The position numbers were made by a program, and so were the translations under genes. This document shows positions 9,366-16,887 of a stretch of 30,317 bases of DNA, in pieces (position 1 is the first letter of the stretch; each line of letters begins with the position of its first letter). This stretch comes from a virus. The notes under the pieces are model-generated. The model was not told where the DNA came from. It saw nothing but the letters and a program-made list of their open reading frames with translations, and did not search any database. The DNA is taken from positions 1 to 30,317 of IMG/VR virus record IMGVR_UViG_3300030331_001353; one strand, given 5' to 3'.

Positions 9366-9740
9366 TTAGAAGTTTTTCTCAATGACGAGATATCCCTGTT
9401 CAACAGCCAAGAGCAAAACGCTTTCAGCGGAAGCATCTTGAGTCAAAGTGATATTTGACCCAGCAGCATCTGGGAACACAATGTCATTGTCCGCGCTTGA
9501 ACCACCGTTGGTCTTTTGCGTAATTCTCAGCAATCTTCCAACTTGAACCTCACCATCCTCGTTGGTGATTTTCTTAGGCGCGGGAAGAGTGCAATCAGCA
9601 GTAACGCCTGAACCAACTGTTGTTTGAATTTCAAAAACTTCGCTGCTAACGTTGGCAAGCAGGTTTCCAAAACTAGCAGTCACTGCAATGTCTGAACTTT
9701 CTTTTGTCTGGCCAGCAAAGGCCGCAATAAGGTTTGCCAT
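9366..9740 (-). CDS. Small beta-rich capsid-associated protein
   Basis: This 124-aa protein directly follows the major capsid gene. It has no signal peptide or membrane helix. It is rich in Ala, Thr and Val with alternating beta-strand patterns (VFEIQTTVGSGVTADCTL, GRLLRITQKTNGGSSADNDI, then SAESVLLLAVEQGYLVIEK). Small proteins of this size and composition next to the capsid gene are often decoration or head-fibre components, which is the likeliest role. I do not recognise a specific family. It is bracketed by a 12-bp hairpin upstream and a GC-rich terminator downstream, so its expression is probably tuned separately from its neighbours. Confidence 0.6.
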   Translation of the reverse strand: MANLIAAFAGQTKESSDIAVTASFGNLLANVSSEVFEIQTTVGSGVTADCTLPAPKKITNEDGEVQVGRLLRITQKTNGGSSADNDIVFPDAAGSNITLTQDASAESVLLLAVEQGYLVIEKNF

Positions 9741-9762
9741 AATTAAAAATATTATGAAGATC

Positions 9763-9790
9763 AGAGCGAGAGCCCTAAGGCTCTCACTCT
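9763..9790 (-). terminator. Perfect 12-bp hairpin after capsid gene
   Basis: On the minus strand AGAGTGAGAGCC-TTAG-GGCTCTCGCTCT forms a 12-bp stem (one G-U pair) with a 4-nt loop, 17 nt past the capsid stop codon. A run of Ts does not follow immediately: the sequence is GATCTTCATAATATTTTT. It could be a leaky terminator or an mRNA 3'-end stabiliser. Confidence 0.65.
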
Positions 9791-9807
9791 TTACTTCAGG
9801 TTAGTTA

Positions 9808-11256
9808 TTACGACTTGGTGATCAAGACGTGCTGGTTACGAGCACGAGTCAACAACGCAGTCTCAGAACGGTAGTGGAACGTCATAACGTCCTGACCGTT
9901 GTCTCCGTTGGTGTGACCCATGATTCCGCCGCCAGTTACCCAGTGCTCCATCTCTCTGCTGTAGCCATTTGAAGCCTTGTACTTCATCTCCAATGCAGGA
10001 GCGGAAATACCAGTGCGGGCATCAGCAACAGTAGTCAATGGGCACATGACGCCTTTGAAGAAGTTAGCTGAAGCTCCACCCAACAAGGTTGGATCGTTCA
10101 GCAACTTAAAGTCGTGCTTGTGGAAAGTGTAGCCACCACGAGTAAAGCTCTTAAAGCCCAACTGAACAGCCAAATCAGCGCTGTTGTTGAAGGCTCCGAA
10201 CTGACCTGGGAGACCAGCAGTAACCTGTGTAGCAACACCTGCAGCCAACATGTCGTCAATCTTCAAAGACTGATCTCTGTCGAGGTACATAGCGTACTCA
10301 GAAGGAGCACCGTTAGCGTCCAACTCAGCAATGATGGTGTCGATGTCAGACAAAGAGTCGATGCCTGCGCTGTCAGCCCAGTTGATACCTCCGTCTTGAA
10401 GAGCAGTGATGTAGCCTTCAGTACCAGCAAACTTGCCGTTAGAGCCATCAGTAGAGACCGCCAAGGTGTTGGCATCAGAGTGATCATTCAACTCACCAAA
10501 CAACATGATCATTTCGCGGCGATCTTCGAAACGCTTACGAGCTTCTTGCTCACCGTACATAAACCATCTGTAGTCACCGTTACCGATGTTGATGTAACCA
10601 ACATTGGTAGCCTGTGACCCATTAACTTGGTAACGGTCCTTAGTGATAGCGTAAGTGTTAATGCGACGCTTAACCTCTGGCTGAGTGAATTTAGTTGGCT
10701 GATTAGAGCCCTGTGAGTACATGTTTCCAATGTGGATCAAAGAACCTCCAGTTCCCGCTGCAACTTCATTAGTGCCAGATGCGTTTTTACCATCCAAGCG
10801 ATTGAACAACAAGTGAGTGCTATCGTTTTGAACAAAGAACAGTCTTGCGCCTGTTCCAAGATCCATGAACACATCACCAGCTTCAAAATCAATTTCAGCG
10901 GTAGTTCCACCAGCGCCATCGTCAAAGGTCAATCCGTCAACGTCAATTCTGACTTGGTTACCTGAAATGTCAGTATCAGAAGCATAGGTGTACTTTTTGT
11001 GGCGACGACCAACTTCGTAAAATTCCAACTGGTCAGAAGCACCAGCAGAAGTAACTGCACCAGTCAACTTCAAAAAGCCAGTGATGCCTTGGTCACCGTA
11101 GGTTTGCACCAACAGTTCAGACACATCTGGCTTACCATGCACATCAGTAACGGTAGACGCCGCAGCGTTCAGGAGATCGCCAATCGCAGCATACTTGTCT
11201 GGGTTGGCTTGAATATCAAAGGGAGCGTTGTCCCTATTTGCAGCTGTTAAGCTCAT
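9808..11256 (-). CDS. Major capsid protein (HK97-fold type)
   Basis: This 482-aa protein has the size, position and composition of the major capsid protein of large podovirus-type Bacteroidota phages. It lies directly after the scaffold gene in the block with portal and terminase. It starts MSLTAANRDNAPFDIQANPD and has an N-terminal helical region (IGDLLNAAASTVTDVHGKPD) followed by mixed alpha/beta sequence. An Arg/Glu-rich helix, EQEARKRFEDRREMIMLFGE, is consistent with the spine helix. The C-terminal third contains GGYTFHKHDFKLLNDPTLLG and an apparent beta-rich end (VMTFHYRSETALLTRARNQH). Cleavage of an N-terminal delta domain is not evident, since a separate scaffold is encoded upstream. 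The fold assignment is inferred from context and pattern. A structure prediction against the HK97 fold would settle it. Confidence 0.82.
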   Translation of the reverse strand: MSLTAANRDNAPFDIQANPDKYAAIGDLLNAAASTVTDVHGKPDVSELLVQTYGDQGITGFLKLTGAVTSAGASDQLEFYEVGRRHKKYTYASDTDISGNQVRIDVDGLTFDDGAGGTTAEIDFEAGDVFMDLGTGARLFFVQNDSTHLLFNRLDGKNASGTNEVAAGTGGSLIHIGNMYSQGSNQPTKFTQPEVKRRINTYAITKDRYQVNGSQATNVGYINIGNGDYRWFMYGEQEARKRFEDRREMIMLFGELNDHSDANTLAVSTDGSNGKFAGTEGYITALQDGGINWADSAGIDSLSDIDTIIAELDANGAPSEYAMYLDRDQSLKIDDMLAAGVATQVTAGLPGQFGAFNNSADLAVQLGFKSFTRGGYTFHKHDFKLLNDPTLLGGASANFFKGVMCPLTTVADARTGISAPALEMKYKASNGYSREMEHWVTGGGIMGHTNGDNGQDVMTFHYRSETALLTRARNQHVLITKS

Positions 11257-11267
11257 AATTTCTTAGT

Positions 11268-12383
11268 TTAGATTTTGAAAGTCATTTTGCCTGCCTGACC
11301 CATAATTTGTTTTAGGCCAGATACAAGCGGAGATTGTTCTCGACCCGTATCTCCTGTTTGAGGTGTATCGACAGACACATTGGCTGCGGTAGTTACAACG
11401 TTTCGCTGTCCATCACTGAGTCCTTGTCTATATGCAGACTGAACAATTGTGTCTACATTATCAATAAGGGCTCTGTGAGAAGACAGTGTGTCGTAATCCC
11501 AGCTACCATCCTCACGGACGTATGGGTCAAAAAATTGCTCTAGCTGTGCATTCTTCTCCTTGAGAACAGACTTGTATGAATCATCAAGTGCGAACGTAAA
11601 AGACTTATCTCCTCCGAGGTCGAACTCCAACCCAGTGAGAGTATCTACTTCACGCTCCATCTTTGAAATCCAATCAGCGTCAATAAAGTCATCAGCGTCT
11701 ATAGGTGCAGACTCTTTTTGTTCAGGTGCTTTATAGCTTTCACGAAGATCATTGATCTTGTTCTTAGCTTCAGCGCCGTCAATCTTGAGTTGCAGCTGAG
11801 ACAGCCTGACCTCTTCCTCTGAGAACATGTCAGTGTCGAGCTTGTATTTGCTTTGGACAAGCGTGCTGATCTCATCTTGCGTGAGACTAGGGTATTGAGA
11901 CGCCATGTTGATTCTAACTGCCGTTACGTCATCCATCTCGGATGGGTTCAACGACTGGTATGCGAACCAATCTTCTGGCTTTCTACCCGTCTCTTCGACG
12001 AATCGAGCGATGCTTTCAATGCGCTCATCCAATGCGCGTGGAGCTTCCGCTTCATAGTTCAAGTCATTGATTGAGCTTACTTCTCTTCCAAGCCTCTCGC
12101 TCAAAAAAGAAAAGACAGCACTCTCAATTTCTTGTTCGCTGTATTGCGGTTGTTCCGTATTTATTTCTGGTTCAGTAGCAGACTCAGGATCTACGTAAGG
12201 CGTAGACTCCATAGGCTGCTCTACTTGCGGCTGTGGGTCTGGTGTAGGCTCAGGCTGAGGAACTGCAGGGGGGACATTGTCCTGTACCTGTGGCTCTTCA
12301 CCTTGAGATACATCATTAGCCATTGATTGCTGAAGAGCTTCTGGACTGTCCAGAACCTCAATCTTTGAAACGTTGTTTTCCAT
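11268..12383 (-). CDS. Capsid scaffolding protein
   Basis: This 371-aa, strongly acidic protein lies 11 nt upstream of the major capsid gene, the classical scaffold position. Residues 1-80 are a disordered Gln/Pro/Glu-rich segment (PPAVPQPEPTPDPQPQVEQP). Helical sequence follows (SEQEIESAVFSFLSERLGRE, then RALDERIESIARFVEETGRK, then TQDEISTLVQSKYKLDTDMF), and the C-terminus is short and basic (GLKQIMGQAGKMTFKI). A disordered acidic start, a helical middle and a basic helical tail that docks on capsid protein is the usual scaffold plan. No protease domain is visible, so it is probably expelled rather than self-digested, though this is not shown. Its start is preceded by an A/T-rich leader identical to that of the 43-aa gene upstream of terminase. 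Confidence 0.75.
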   Translation of the reverse strand: MENNVSKIEVLDSPEALQQSMANDVSQGEEPQVQDNVPPAVPQPEPTPDPQPQVEQPMESTPYVDPESATEPEINTEQPQYSEQEIESAVFSFLSERLGREVSSINDLNYEAEAPRALDERIESIARFVEETGRKPEDWFAYQSLNPSEMDDVTAVRINMASQYPSLTQDEISTLVQSKYKLDTDMFSEEEVRLSQLQLKIDGAEAKNKINDLRESYKAPEQKESAPIDADDFIDADWISKMEREVDTLTGLEFDLGGDKSFTFALDDSYKSVLKEKNAQLEQFFDPYVREDGSWDYDTLSSHRALIDNVDTIVQSAYRQGLSDGQRNVVTTAANVSVDTPQTGDTGREQSPLVSGLKQIMGQAGKMTFKI

Positions 12384-12395
12384 TTAAATTAAATT
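12380..12395 (-). promoter_or_regulatory. A/T-rich translation leader shared with gene at 21615
   Basis: The plus strand CCATTTAAATTAAATT covers the start codon and 13 nt upstream of the scaffold gene. The identical 16-mer occurs at 21612-21627 over the start of the 43-aa gene. Neither has a Shine-Dalgarno sequence. An A/T-rich unstructured leader is the normal initiation context in Bacteroidota. Confidence 0.5.
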
Positions 12396-12408
12396 TTGTT
12401 TGTATATA

Positions 12409-12786
12409 TCAGGGCGCGAAGTACGCAATGTACCCTGTGTTTGCAGTAACAGATTTTGCACGAACCTCAGTCCATCTTCCGTAGACAGTCAACCCTTTTG
12501 GGAAAATAATGTCGTCATTGATAGGCTCTCCATTTGCCGCTGCAGAAGCCGCACCCTCGTTTGTGTGGTTAAAAGAGGAATCCTTATTGAGCCCTCCACC
12601 ATCATCAATAGCGCCTTGCTTTTCAGCAGTAAGAATGTCAAGAGTTGTGTCGCCCAAAAACGTAATAGCAACAATAACCATCCCAGCGGGAGGTTTAATT
12701 GTTTCGGTAACCGTAACAGAAAATGTGCTACCAAACTGACCAAAGGCCGCCTGGCTTGCTACTCCTTGATTTGAAATATTAGCCAT
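12409..12786 (-). CDS. Small virion protein, probable head decoration/fibre
   Basis: This 125-aa protein is beta-rich with no signal or membrane segment: TFSVTVTETIKPPAGMVIVA, then a Gly/Asn-rich loop, then GLTVYGRWTEVRAKSVTANT and a final GYIAYFAP. The final GRWTEVrakSvTaNtGyiayf pattern is a small-virion-protein signature seen in many marine phages. The start overlaps the stop of the gene upstream as TAATG, and it is the third of a run of three small beta proteins ahead of the scaffold. Decoration or head-fibre function is inferred from size, composition and place. Confidence 0.6.
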   Translation of the reverse strand: MANISNQGVASQAAFGQFGSTFSVTVTETIKPPAGMVIVAITFLGDTTLDILTAEKQGAIDDGGGLNKDSSFNHTNEGAASAAANGEPINDDIIFPKGLTVYGRWTEVRAKSVTANTGYIAYFAP

Positions 12787-13190
12787 TATCCAAGAGTTGT
12801 GTCTGAGTCATCTTCTCCAAAGACCATGAACTCGATCAACTGATCGGCAAGCGTTCCATACGCCTTGAAGGTCTTGTCAAAGGGGACTGGGATGTAACAG
12901 AATTCACCCCCACCAATCTTCGCAACCGCAGCGTTAGAGTCAGTAGAGTTATGAATGTATATATAGTTCTCAAGATCTTGGTTCAGGTTTCGAACAAACA
13001 AGTATGCGGCAACGTTCTTGTCGTTTTCCTTGTAGATTGTCAGGTCGTCCGAGCCTGCGGATGTACCCTTTACCTTAGCACGCATAACCAAGCCTGCATT
13101 GGCAGAAAAATTTTTGCCAGCAGAAACATTGACTGGCGTAGCAATAACGTCAGTGCTTGAGATTGTTAGATTTGCTCTAACAGTACCCAT
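12786..13190 (-). CDS. Small beta virion protein, paralogue of next gene upstream
   Basis: This 134-aa protein aligns along its length with the 133-aa protein encoded just upstream. Both have a YIxNxSxSN strand (IYIHNSTDSNAAVAK here) and then GGxFxxIP (GGEFCYIPVPFD), and both end with xEFxVxx (LIEFMVFGEDD). The pair therefore looks like a tandem duplication followed by divergence. A compact beta sandwich that decorates the capsid or forms a fibre base is the likeliest role. Start and stop codons overlap those of both neighbours (TAATG on each side), giving a tightly coupled operon. No enzymatic motif is visible. Confidence 0.62.
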   Translation of the reverse strand: MGTVRANLTISSTDVIATPVNVSAGKNFSANAGLVMRAKVKGTSAGSDDLTIYKENDKNVAAYLFVRNLNQDLENYIYIHNSTDSNAAVAKIGGGEFCYIPVPFDKTFKAYGTLADQLIEFMVFGEDDSDTTLG

Positions 13191-13591
13191 TAGGCTTCGT
13201 AGATTACGAGGAACTCAACGGTCATCGACGGATCAGATGTATCAATGTCAATGTCGTTTTCGCCATCGTAGGGGATAAACAGAAAGTCACCACCGTAAAG
13301 AAAACCAACGGAAAGGTTAGATGCTCCCATTTCAACTTTAACAAACTCAGAGTTGCTGGTTGAGGTGTTCTTGATGTAGACCTTGTGAGCCTTTCCAGCT
13401 GTGAAATCTGAAGCAGCAATAAGGGTTGTATTAGACTGAGCTGTAGCAAAAAACTTGCGAGCAACGCCCGTCGTTTGATCCAAGCCAGTAGAGTTTCCAG
13501 CCTTCTTAAGCTGGGTGGTCGTGCTCAACGACAAAGAATCTCCAGTGAGGTCTCCACTAGAGATCGTAAGAGATACGGTTGTAGTAGCCAT
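13190..13591 (-). CDS. Small beta virion protein, first of a tandem paralogous pair
   Basis: From ATG 13591 this encodes 133 aa beginning MATTTVSLTISSGDLTGDSL. A longer in-frame extension to 13684 is rejected because it crosses the promoter and the end of the neighbouring gene. The sequence is Thr/Ser-rich and beta-patterned, with VYIKNTSTSNSEFVKVEMGA, then GGDFLFIPYDGENDIDID, and a final VEFLVIYEA. These three landmarks recur in the next protein downstream. It is the first gene after a TATATTTG promoter, about 20 nt away, and so heads the unit that leads through scaffold to the capsid protein. A head-decoration or fibre role is inferred. Confidence 0.65.
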   Translation of the reverse strand: MATTTVSLTISSGDLTGDSLSLSTTTQLKKAGNSTGLDQTTGVARKFFATAQSNTTLIAASDFTAGKAHKVYIKNTSTSNSEFVKVEMGASNLSVGFLYGGDFLFIPYDGENDIDIDTSDPSMTVEFLVIYEA

Positions 13592-13610
13592 TTTGTTGTG
13601 GTTGTTTGCG

Positions 13611-13618
13611 CAAATATA
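13611..13618 (-). promoter_or_regulatory. Bacteroidota -7 promoter element, capsid operon
   Basis: Minus strand TATATTTG sits in TAATTATTATATTTG, the same 15-mer found at the 14781 promoter. The start codon lies 19 nt downstream, leaving a short A/C-rich leader. This is the most likely promoter for the small beta proteins, scaffold and major capsid gene. Confidence 0.7.
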
Positions 13619-13622
13619 ATAA

Positions 13623-14024
13623 TTATTTCTTCTTCTTTTTCTTGCCCTTCCCAGCAGCAATCTTAGCAGCCTCACGTTTTCCAAATGCAGACTTTACACG
13701 AGCCATAGCCCATGCGTGCTGTGACACCTTGGGTCTGTTTCCAGAACTCATGTACGCAGCAAGGCCTCTACGATAGACTTGTTTTTGAGCTGCAGTTAAG
13801 TTTGCAAAGCTCTTACCTTTCTTCTTCTTCTTCTTTCTTTTAATCTTACCACCCTTTTTAAGAATAGTCTTTGTTGGGTCTACTTGACGTACAGGCTTAG
13901 CACCTGGCTTTCTTTTGCCATAGTCTTTTTTGTCTGGCTCTGCAAACTCAGGTGTGCCCTTTGAGCTTAAAGCCTCCAGCCCCTTTAAGAAAATCCTAGT
14001 CTTGCCGTCTTTTAAAAGTATCAT
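13623..14024 (-). CDS. Lysine-rich protein with poly-Lys tracts
   Basis: This 133-aa protein has about 33 Lys and 9 Arg. The N-terminus is ordered (ILLKDGKTRIFLKGLEALSS), then comes a lysine tract (IKRKKKKKKGKSF). A compact helical domain follows (ANLTAAQKQVYRRGLAAYMS, then SQHAWAMARVKSAFGKREAA), and the C-terminus is six lysines. It is the last of four adjacent basic genes sharing a promoter, with a start that overlaps the previous stop as ATGA. Electrostatic DNA binding or condensation in the head is the simplest idea, but it is inference. Late-block position next to virion genes supports packaging in the particle. Confidence 0.65.
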   Translation of the reverse strand: MILLKDGKTRIFLKGLEALSSKGTPEFAEPDKKDYGKRKPGAKPVRQVDPTKTILKKGGKIKRKKKKKKGKSFANLTAAQKQVYRRGLAAYMSSGNRPKVSQHAWAMARVKSAFGKREAAKIAAGKGKKKKKK

Positions 14025-14212
14025 ATCTTATCTCTTTCTGCCATTAGCTTCTTCAGTCTCGCTGCAACGGCTGGTGGGAATCCTTTTCTTTTTCTTTTGG
14101 ACTTGGTGCCCCTGTACTTCTTGTAGATAGCTGCGATCTGAGACATAAGTTGTTTACGCCTGGCAACATTGCTACTGCCTGCGGTGTACTTCTTGTTAAA
14201 CTTTTTGGCCAT
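14021..14212 (-). CDS. Small highly basic protein
   Basis: This 63-aa protein has about 21 Lys/Arg against 2 acidic residues. It contains KKYRGTKSKRKRKGFPPAVA and a helical end (ARLKKLMAERDKI). The predicted form is one or two short helices with a basic loop. Its start overlaps the previous stop (TAATG) and its stop overlaps the next start (ATGA), so it is translated as part of the four-gene basic cluster. I do not recognise an assigned family. Nucleic-acid binding is likely from charge alone. Confidence 0.62.
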   Translation of the reverse strand: MAKKFNKKYTAGSSNVARRKQLMSQIAAIYKKYRGTKSKRKRKGFPPAVAARLKKLMAERDKI

Positions 14213-14466
14213 TACCCTTTTGGATGGTTTACAAGCCTAAACTCAGCCTTTCTTACAGCCCCTGGATGTGGAGCATAATCCCCCTTCATGAGATAATACC
14301 TTCCCTTGTCAAGCATCCAGTGAAAACCCTTTGGGGCCTCTACTGACTTTTTACCTTTTAAAAACTCAAGCTTGACAGAACCACCTTTTTTAAGAACTCT
14401 CATTCCCTTATGTGCTTTGCGTGGTCTTCCTACTTGATTTCCGTATGTACCTTCTCCTTGTGGCAT
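14212..14466 (-). CDS. Small basic virion-block protein
   Basis: This 84-aa protein begins MPQGEGTYGNQVGRPRKAHK, a start I associate with small basic proteins of tailed phages, where MPxGxGTYGxxxGRP recurs. A beta-rich middle follows (FHWMLDKGRYYLMKGDYAPH) and the end is basic. The GRPRK core also resembles an AT-hook. It is the second gene in the basic cluster, 4 nt from the gene before it. Function is unknown. Association with DNA or with the capsid is possible. Confidence 0.6.
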   Translation of the reverse strand: MPQGEGTYGNQVGRPRKAHKGMRVLKKGGSVKLEFLKGKKSVEAPKGFHWMLDKGRYYLMKGDYAPHPGAVRKAEFRLVNHPKG

Positions 14467-14470
14467 AATT

Positions 14471-14776
14471 TTACCATTTTGATTTGTTTGCCCAGAAAGC
14501 TGCGCTCATCTTTCCTTTAGCAATATTGCGTCTATGTCTAGCCTTAAAGCTAGCTCTTTTCTTTTTCATGCGATCACTCTCCCCCGCCTTTGGCTTACCT
14601 GCTGTCTTAGCTCCTTGCTGTCCATAACGAATCAGCTTTACTTTATTTCCTTGCTTGGCAAGAACGATATGTGACTTTTTAGGATGGTTGGGTGTGCGTT
14701 TTGGTTTATTTACACCAGAAAGCCCATGCTTTTTTAGCATGCGCTTAATTCTGTTTCTCAATCCTTCTTTGCTCAC
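14471..14776 (-). CDS. Basic virion-associated protein, GTG start
   Basis: This 101-aa protein has about 32 Lys/Arg and 3 acidic residues. The C-terminal 30 residues (RASFKARHRRNIAKGKMSAA, ending in FWANKSKW) match a pattern recurring at the end of small virion-associated proteins in marine tailed phages. The middle has a beta hairpin, KSHIVLAKQGNKVKLIRYGQ. It starts with GTG exactly 4 nt after a TATATTTG promoter element, so the transcript is predicted to begin at the start codon. It is the first of four consecutive basic genes. A DNA- or capsid-binding role is inferred. Confidence 0.65.
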   Translation of the reverse strand: MSKEGLRNRIKRMLKKHGLSGVNKPKRTPNHPKKSHIVLAKQGNKVKLIRYGQQGAKTAGKPKAGESDRMKKKRASFKARHRRNIAKGKMSAAFWANKSKW

Positions 14777-14780
14777 AGCA

Positions 14781-14788
14781 CAAATATA
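14781..14788 (-). promoter_or_regulatory. Bacteroidota -7 promoter element, basic-protein operon
   Basis: Minus strand TATATTTG preceded by TAATTAT, then TGCT and the GTG start at 14776. The spacing of 4 nt equals that at 7113, 21738 and 29981. A TTTG lies upstream at 16 nt, shorter than the usual -33 spacing, so its role is uncertain. Confidence 0.68.
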
Positions 14789-14792
14789 ATAA

Positions 14793-15230
14793 TTACGTAA
14801 GAGTCAAAGTAATCGACTTTGAGACTCGCCCGCTGGTTGCGGTCAACGTTATTTGATACGTACCTCTGCTAGGTTCAGTCAAGTCCCCAAAAGAAAGCGT
14901 GGTGTTTGATCCAATGCCCACCAGTTTGGTATTACCTGCCAAAGCTGTGTTTTTTGTTGTACCCAAGGTCATGCTTGTTTTAGCTGTGTTAGCTGTGATG
15001 GCACTTGCCTGACTAGATGTAATCCCAGTTTTAGCTTTATTTAATGCAATCTCAGTTCTGAGATAATCCAGCTCCTCTTGCATCTTCTGCATTTGATAGA
15101 TAATTGCAGCCTCTGGGCCAAACTCTATTATTTCAAGGTGCTTGCCATTGTCAAAGTTTGCCTTGATACGTGCCAATTCATCTCCAGTTTTGTCGTGTAT
15201 TGGCTCGTGCTTTCTTGTATTTAATGCCAT
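14793..15230 (-). CDS. Small virion protein with coiled coil and beta C-terminus
   Basis: This 145-aa protein has an N-terminal helical part (EAAIIYQMQKMQEELDYLRT, residues about 40-60) that could form a trimeric coiled coil. An Ala/Thr/Asn-rich repeat-like stretch with several NTA/TAxT units follows, then a beta-rich end (GTYQITLTATSGRVSKSITL). This is the plan of a short fibre or fibre-attachment protein. It follows the collagen-like fibre gene by 1 nt and is the last gene in the portal operon. It may assemble with that fibre, which is inference. Confidence 0.6.
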   Translation of the reverse strand: MALNTRKHEPIHDKTGDELARIKANFDNGKHLEIIEFGPEAAIIYQMQKMQEELDYLRTEIALNKAKTGITSSQASAITANTAKTSMTLGTTKNTALAGNTKLVGIGSNTTLSFGDLTEPSRGTYQITLTATSGRVSKSITLTLT

Positions 15231-15231
15231 C

Positions 15232-16422
15232 TTATACTGCTGCTATTGTTACGTAACCACCGTGAATCTCGTTGCCAGAAGCATTAGCTACCTGCAACAG
15301 CAAATAATTCGTTGTACTGCTGGTGACATCTGTTATGTTAATCTCTGTACCTACGTTACCCGTACCCTTGCTCACTCCTGACTTAGAGTCAATTTGCATC
15401 TCAAAGACTTCAATAGCATCTGCAGCAGAACCATTGACTTTAACGGCTGTTGCTTTAAAGCCTGTTGGTATTTCTACAGAAGCGTATGCAGTAAAAGAGG
15501 CATTTGATTCTAAGAAAAAGTTGCCAGCAAAACCAGAATCATCTATCATAAGGGGCCTACCACCATCATCAGCAATAAAGTCTCTAGGCAATAACTTAAT
15601 TCTTGTCGTTGAACCATGCCAACCATCTGACGCTGTAATAAATGACAAATTACCACTTCCATCTGTAGACATCAATTGACCGCTTGTGCCGTCAGCGGAT
15701 GGAAGAGTAAATTCCACATCAGAGCCTAAACTATCTGGACAATTTAAACGAACATGGTTCGTGCCATTGGCCGATGCCTCTTCTAAAAAAAAAGATGCAC
15801 CCTGAGCGGTGCCCTGAACTCTAACACCCCTTCTAAAAACACCATCACCAACATTACTTATAGAGGCCACTCCAGATGTGGCACCTGAATCAAATGTCAA
15901 ACTATTAGATCCTAAGTCAATAGTCCTGTTTCCAGTAAGAGCTCCATCAGTGTCGTAAATGTTTGTGTTAGTATCTGACGACGCTATGGTTACAGTATCA
16001 CTTGAAGCATTGGTTGTTACGGTAACATTAGATCCAGCAGCTATAGTCAAAGTATCATCAGTTGCATCAGCTACAACATTATCTTGACCAGCAACAGAGA
16101 TAGTAGTAAACGCATTTGGTGATGTACCATCAGATCCAGCAGGCCCCTGTGGTCCAGTAGGTCCCTGAGGTCCTGTGTCTCCCGTCGCCCCCTGAGGACC
16201 TGTTGCGCCAGTAGCTCCCGTCGCTCCTGTTGGACCAGCAGGACCTTGTATGCCTGTAGCACCCGTATCCCCTTTCGGTCCCTTTTCAGTTACTGCTATA
16301 CTACTTGGCAGAGAGTTAGATACTGAAACGGAAGACGTAGTAGTGGTCAGATTTACAGTAGACCCTCCGTTTACGCTTACGCTTACAGTATTTCCTGCAG
16401 CTGTTGTTACAGATACGCTCAT
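15232..16422 (-). CDS. Collagen-like phage fibre protein
   Basis: This 396-aa protein has a Thr/Ser/Val-rich N-terminal beta segment (1-47), then 17 uninterrupted Gly-X-Y triplets (residues 48-98, for example [20 protein letters not shown]). A Thr/Asn-rich region follows, then a C-terminal globular beta domain ([18 protein letters not shown], then [20 protein letters not shown], ending in GGYVTIAAV). Bacterial and phage collagen-like repeats form trimeric stalks, so this is a fibre shaft with an anchoring N-terminus and a distal head. The start overlaps the preceding stop (ATGA), and the small coiled-coil protein follows by 1 nt. Whether it is a head or tail fibre is not shown; its place between portal and capsid genes favours a capsid appendage. 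Confidence 0.75.
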   Translation of the reverse strand: MSVSVTTAAGNTVSVSVNGGSTVNLTTTTSSVSVSNSLPSSIAVTEKGPKGDTGATGIQGPAGPTGATGATGATGPQGATGDTGPQGPTGPQGPAGSDGTSPNAFTTISVAGQDNVVADATDDTLTIAAGSNVTVTTNASSDTVTIASSDTNTNIYDTDGALTGNRTIDLGSNSLTFDSGATSGVASISNVGDGVFRRGVRVQGTAQGASFFLEEASANGTNHVRLNCPDSLGSDVEFTLPSADGTSGQLMSTDGSGNLSFITASDGWHGSTTRIKLLPRDFIADDGGRPLMIDDSGFAGNFFLESNASFTAYASVEIPTGFKATAVKVNGSAADAIEVFEMQIDSKSGVSKGTGNVGTEINITDVTSSTTNYLLLQVANASGNEIHGGYVTIAAV

Positions 16423-16886
16423 CGTCTAGCCTCTGGAGTAGCATCACTGACATCCTCGTTAACTCTAAAGTTACCCTTAAGGATAGTTGTATGTTCGTCT
16501 ACACCTGTTGTAGTATTTGGCTTAATCTGCTGAATGTCATAAACATAAAGTCCGCCAGGAATTTTTCTCATCGTTTCTGCAGTAGCACTTATAGTAAGAT
16601 TGCCACTGTTGTCAACAACAAACGGTTCAAAAGATCTTTGAACGCCGTCTCTGCCAATAGCCTTTGGCCCAAGCTCTTGTGTAGAAAGAACAAGTCCAGC
16701 AGTTCCTTTTGCTTTAGATGCATTAATGCCAGTGCGCACTTGCATTACAAACGAGTAATTATCCGTGGCAAGTGGGAGTGCCGTGCCAGAAGAATCCTTT
16801 AGGGTAAGCGTGATAGAAAAGGAGTCACCCCTTCTGCATGTTATGTCGAGACGTTCACTTACGTCAAGGTTTACTTTTTTTGCCAT
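16419..16886 (-). CDS. Small beta-sandwich virion protein
   Basis: This 155-aa protein begins [20 protein letters not shown], followed by [20 protein letters not shown] and [10 protein letters not shown], a pattern of paired strands typical of an Ig-like or beta-sandwich fibre-base domain in tailed phages ([32 protein letters not shown]). The C-terminal part continues beta-rich ([20 protein letters not shown], then [16 protein letters not shown]). It lies between the portal and the collagen-like fibre in one operon, and its ATG overlaps in ATGA form with the next gene. It probably links a fibre to the virion. That role is inference. Confidence 0.62.
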   Translation of the reverse strand: MAKKVNLDVSERLDITCRRGDSFSITLTLKDSSGTALPLATDNYSFVMQVRTGINASKAKGTAGLVLSTQELGPKAIGRDGVQRSFEPFVVDNSGNLTISATAETMRKIPGGLYVYDIQQIKPNTTTGVDEHTTILKGNFRVNEDVSDATPEARR

Positions 16887-16887
16887 G

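Noticed and set aside
10114-10617. Plus-strand open frame of 167 codons across the capsid gene
   Set aside because: It is antisense to a well-supported gene, has no protein-like composition and no promoter.
13592-13684. Extension of the 133-aa virion protein to 164 aa
   Set aside because: It crosses the TATATTTG promoter and the 3' end of the lysine-rich gene, and its residues are low in similarity to the paralogue's start.
16128-16280. GC-rich repeat considered as DNA satellite or CRISPR-like array
   Set aside because: The 9-nt periodicity is explained by Gly-X-Y codons. There are no spacers or palindromic repeats.
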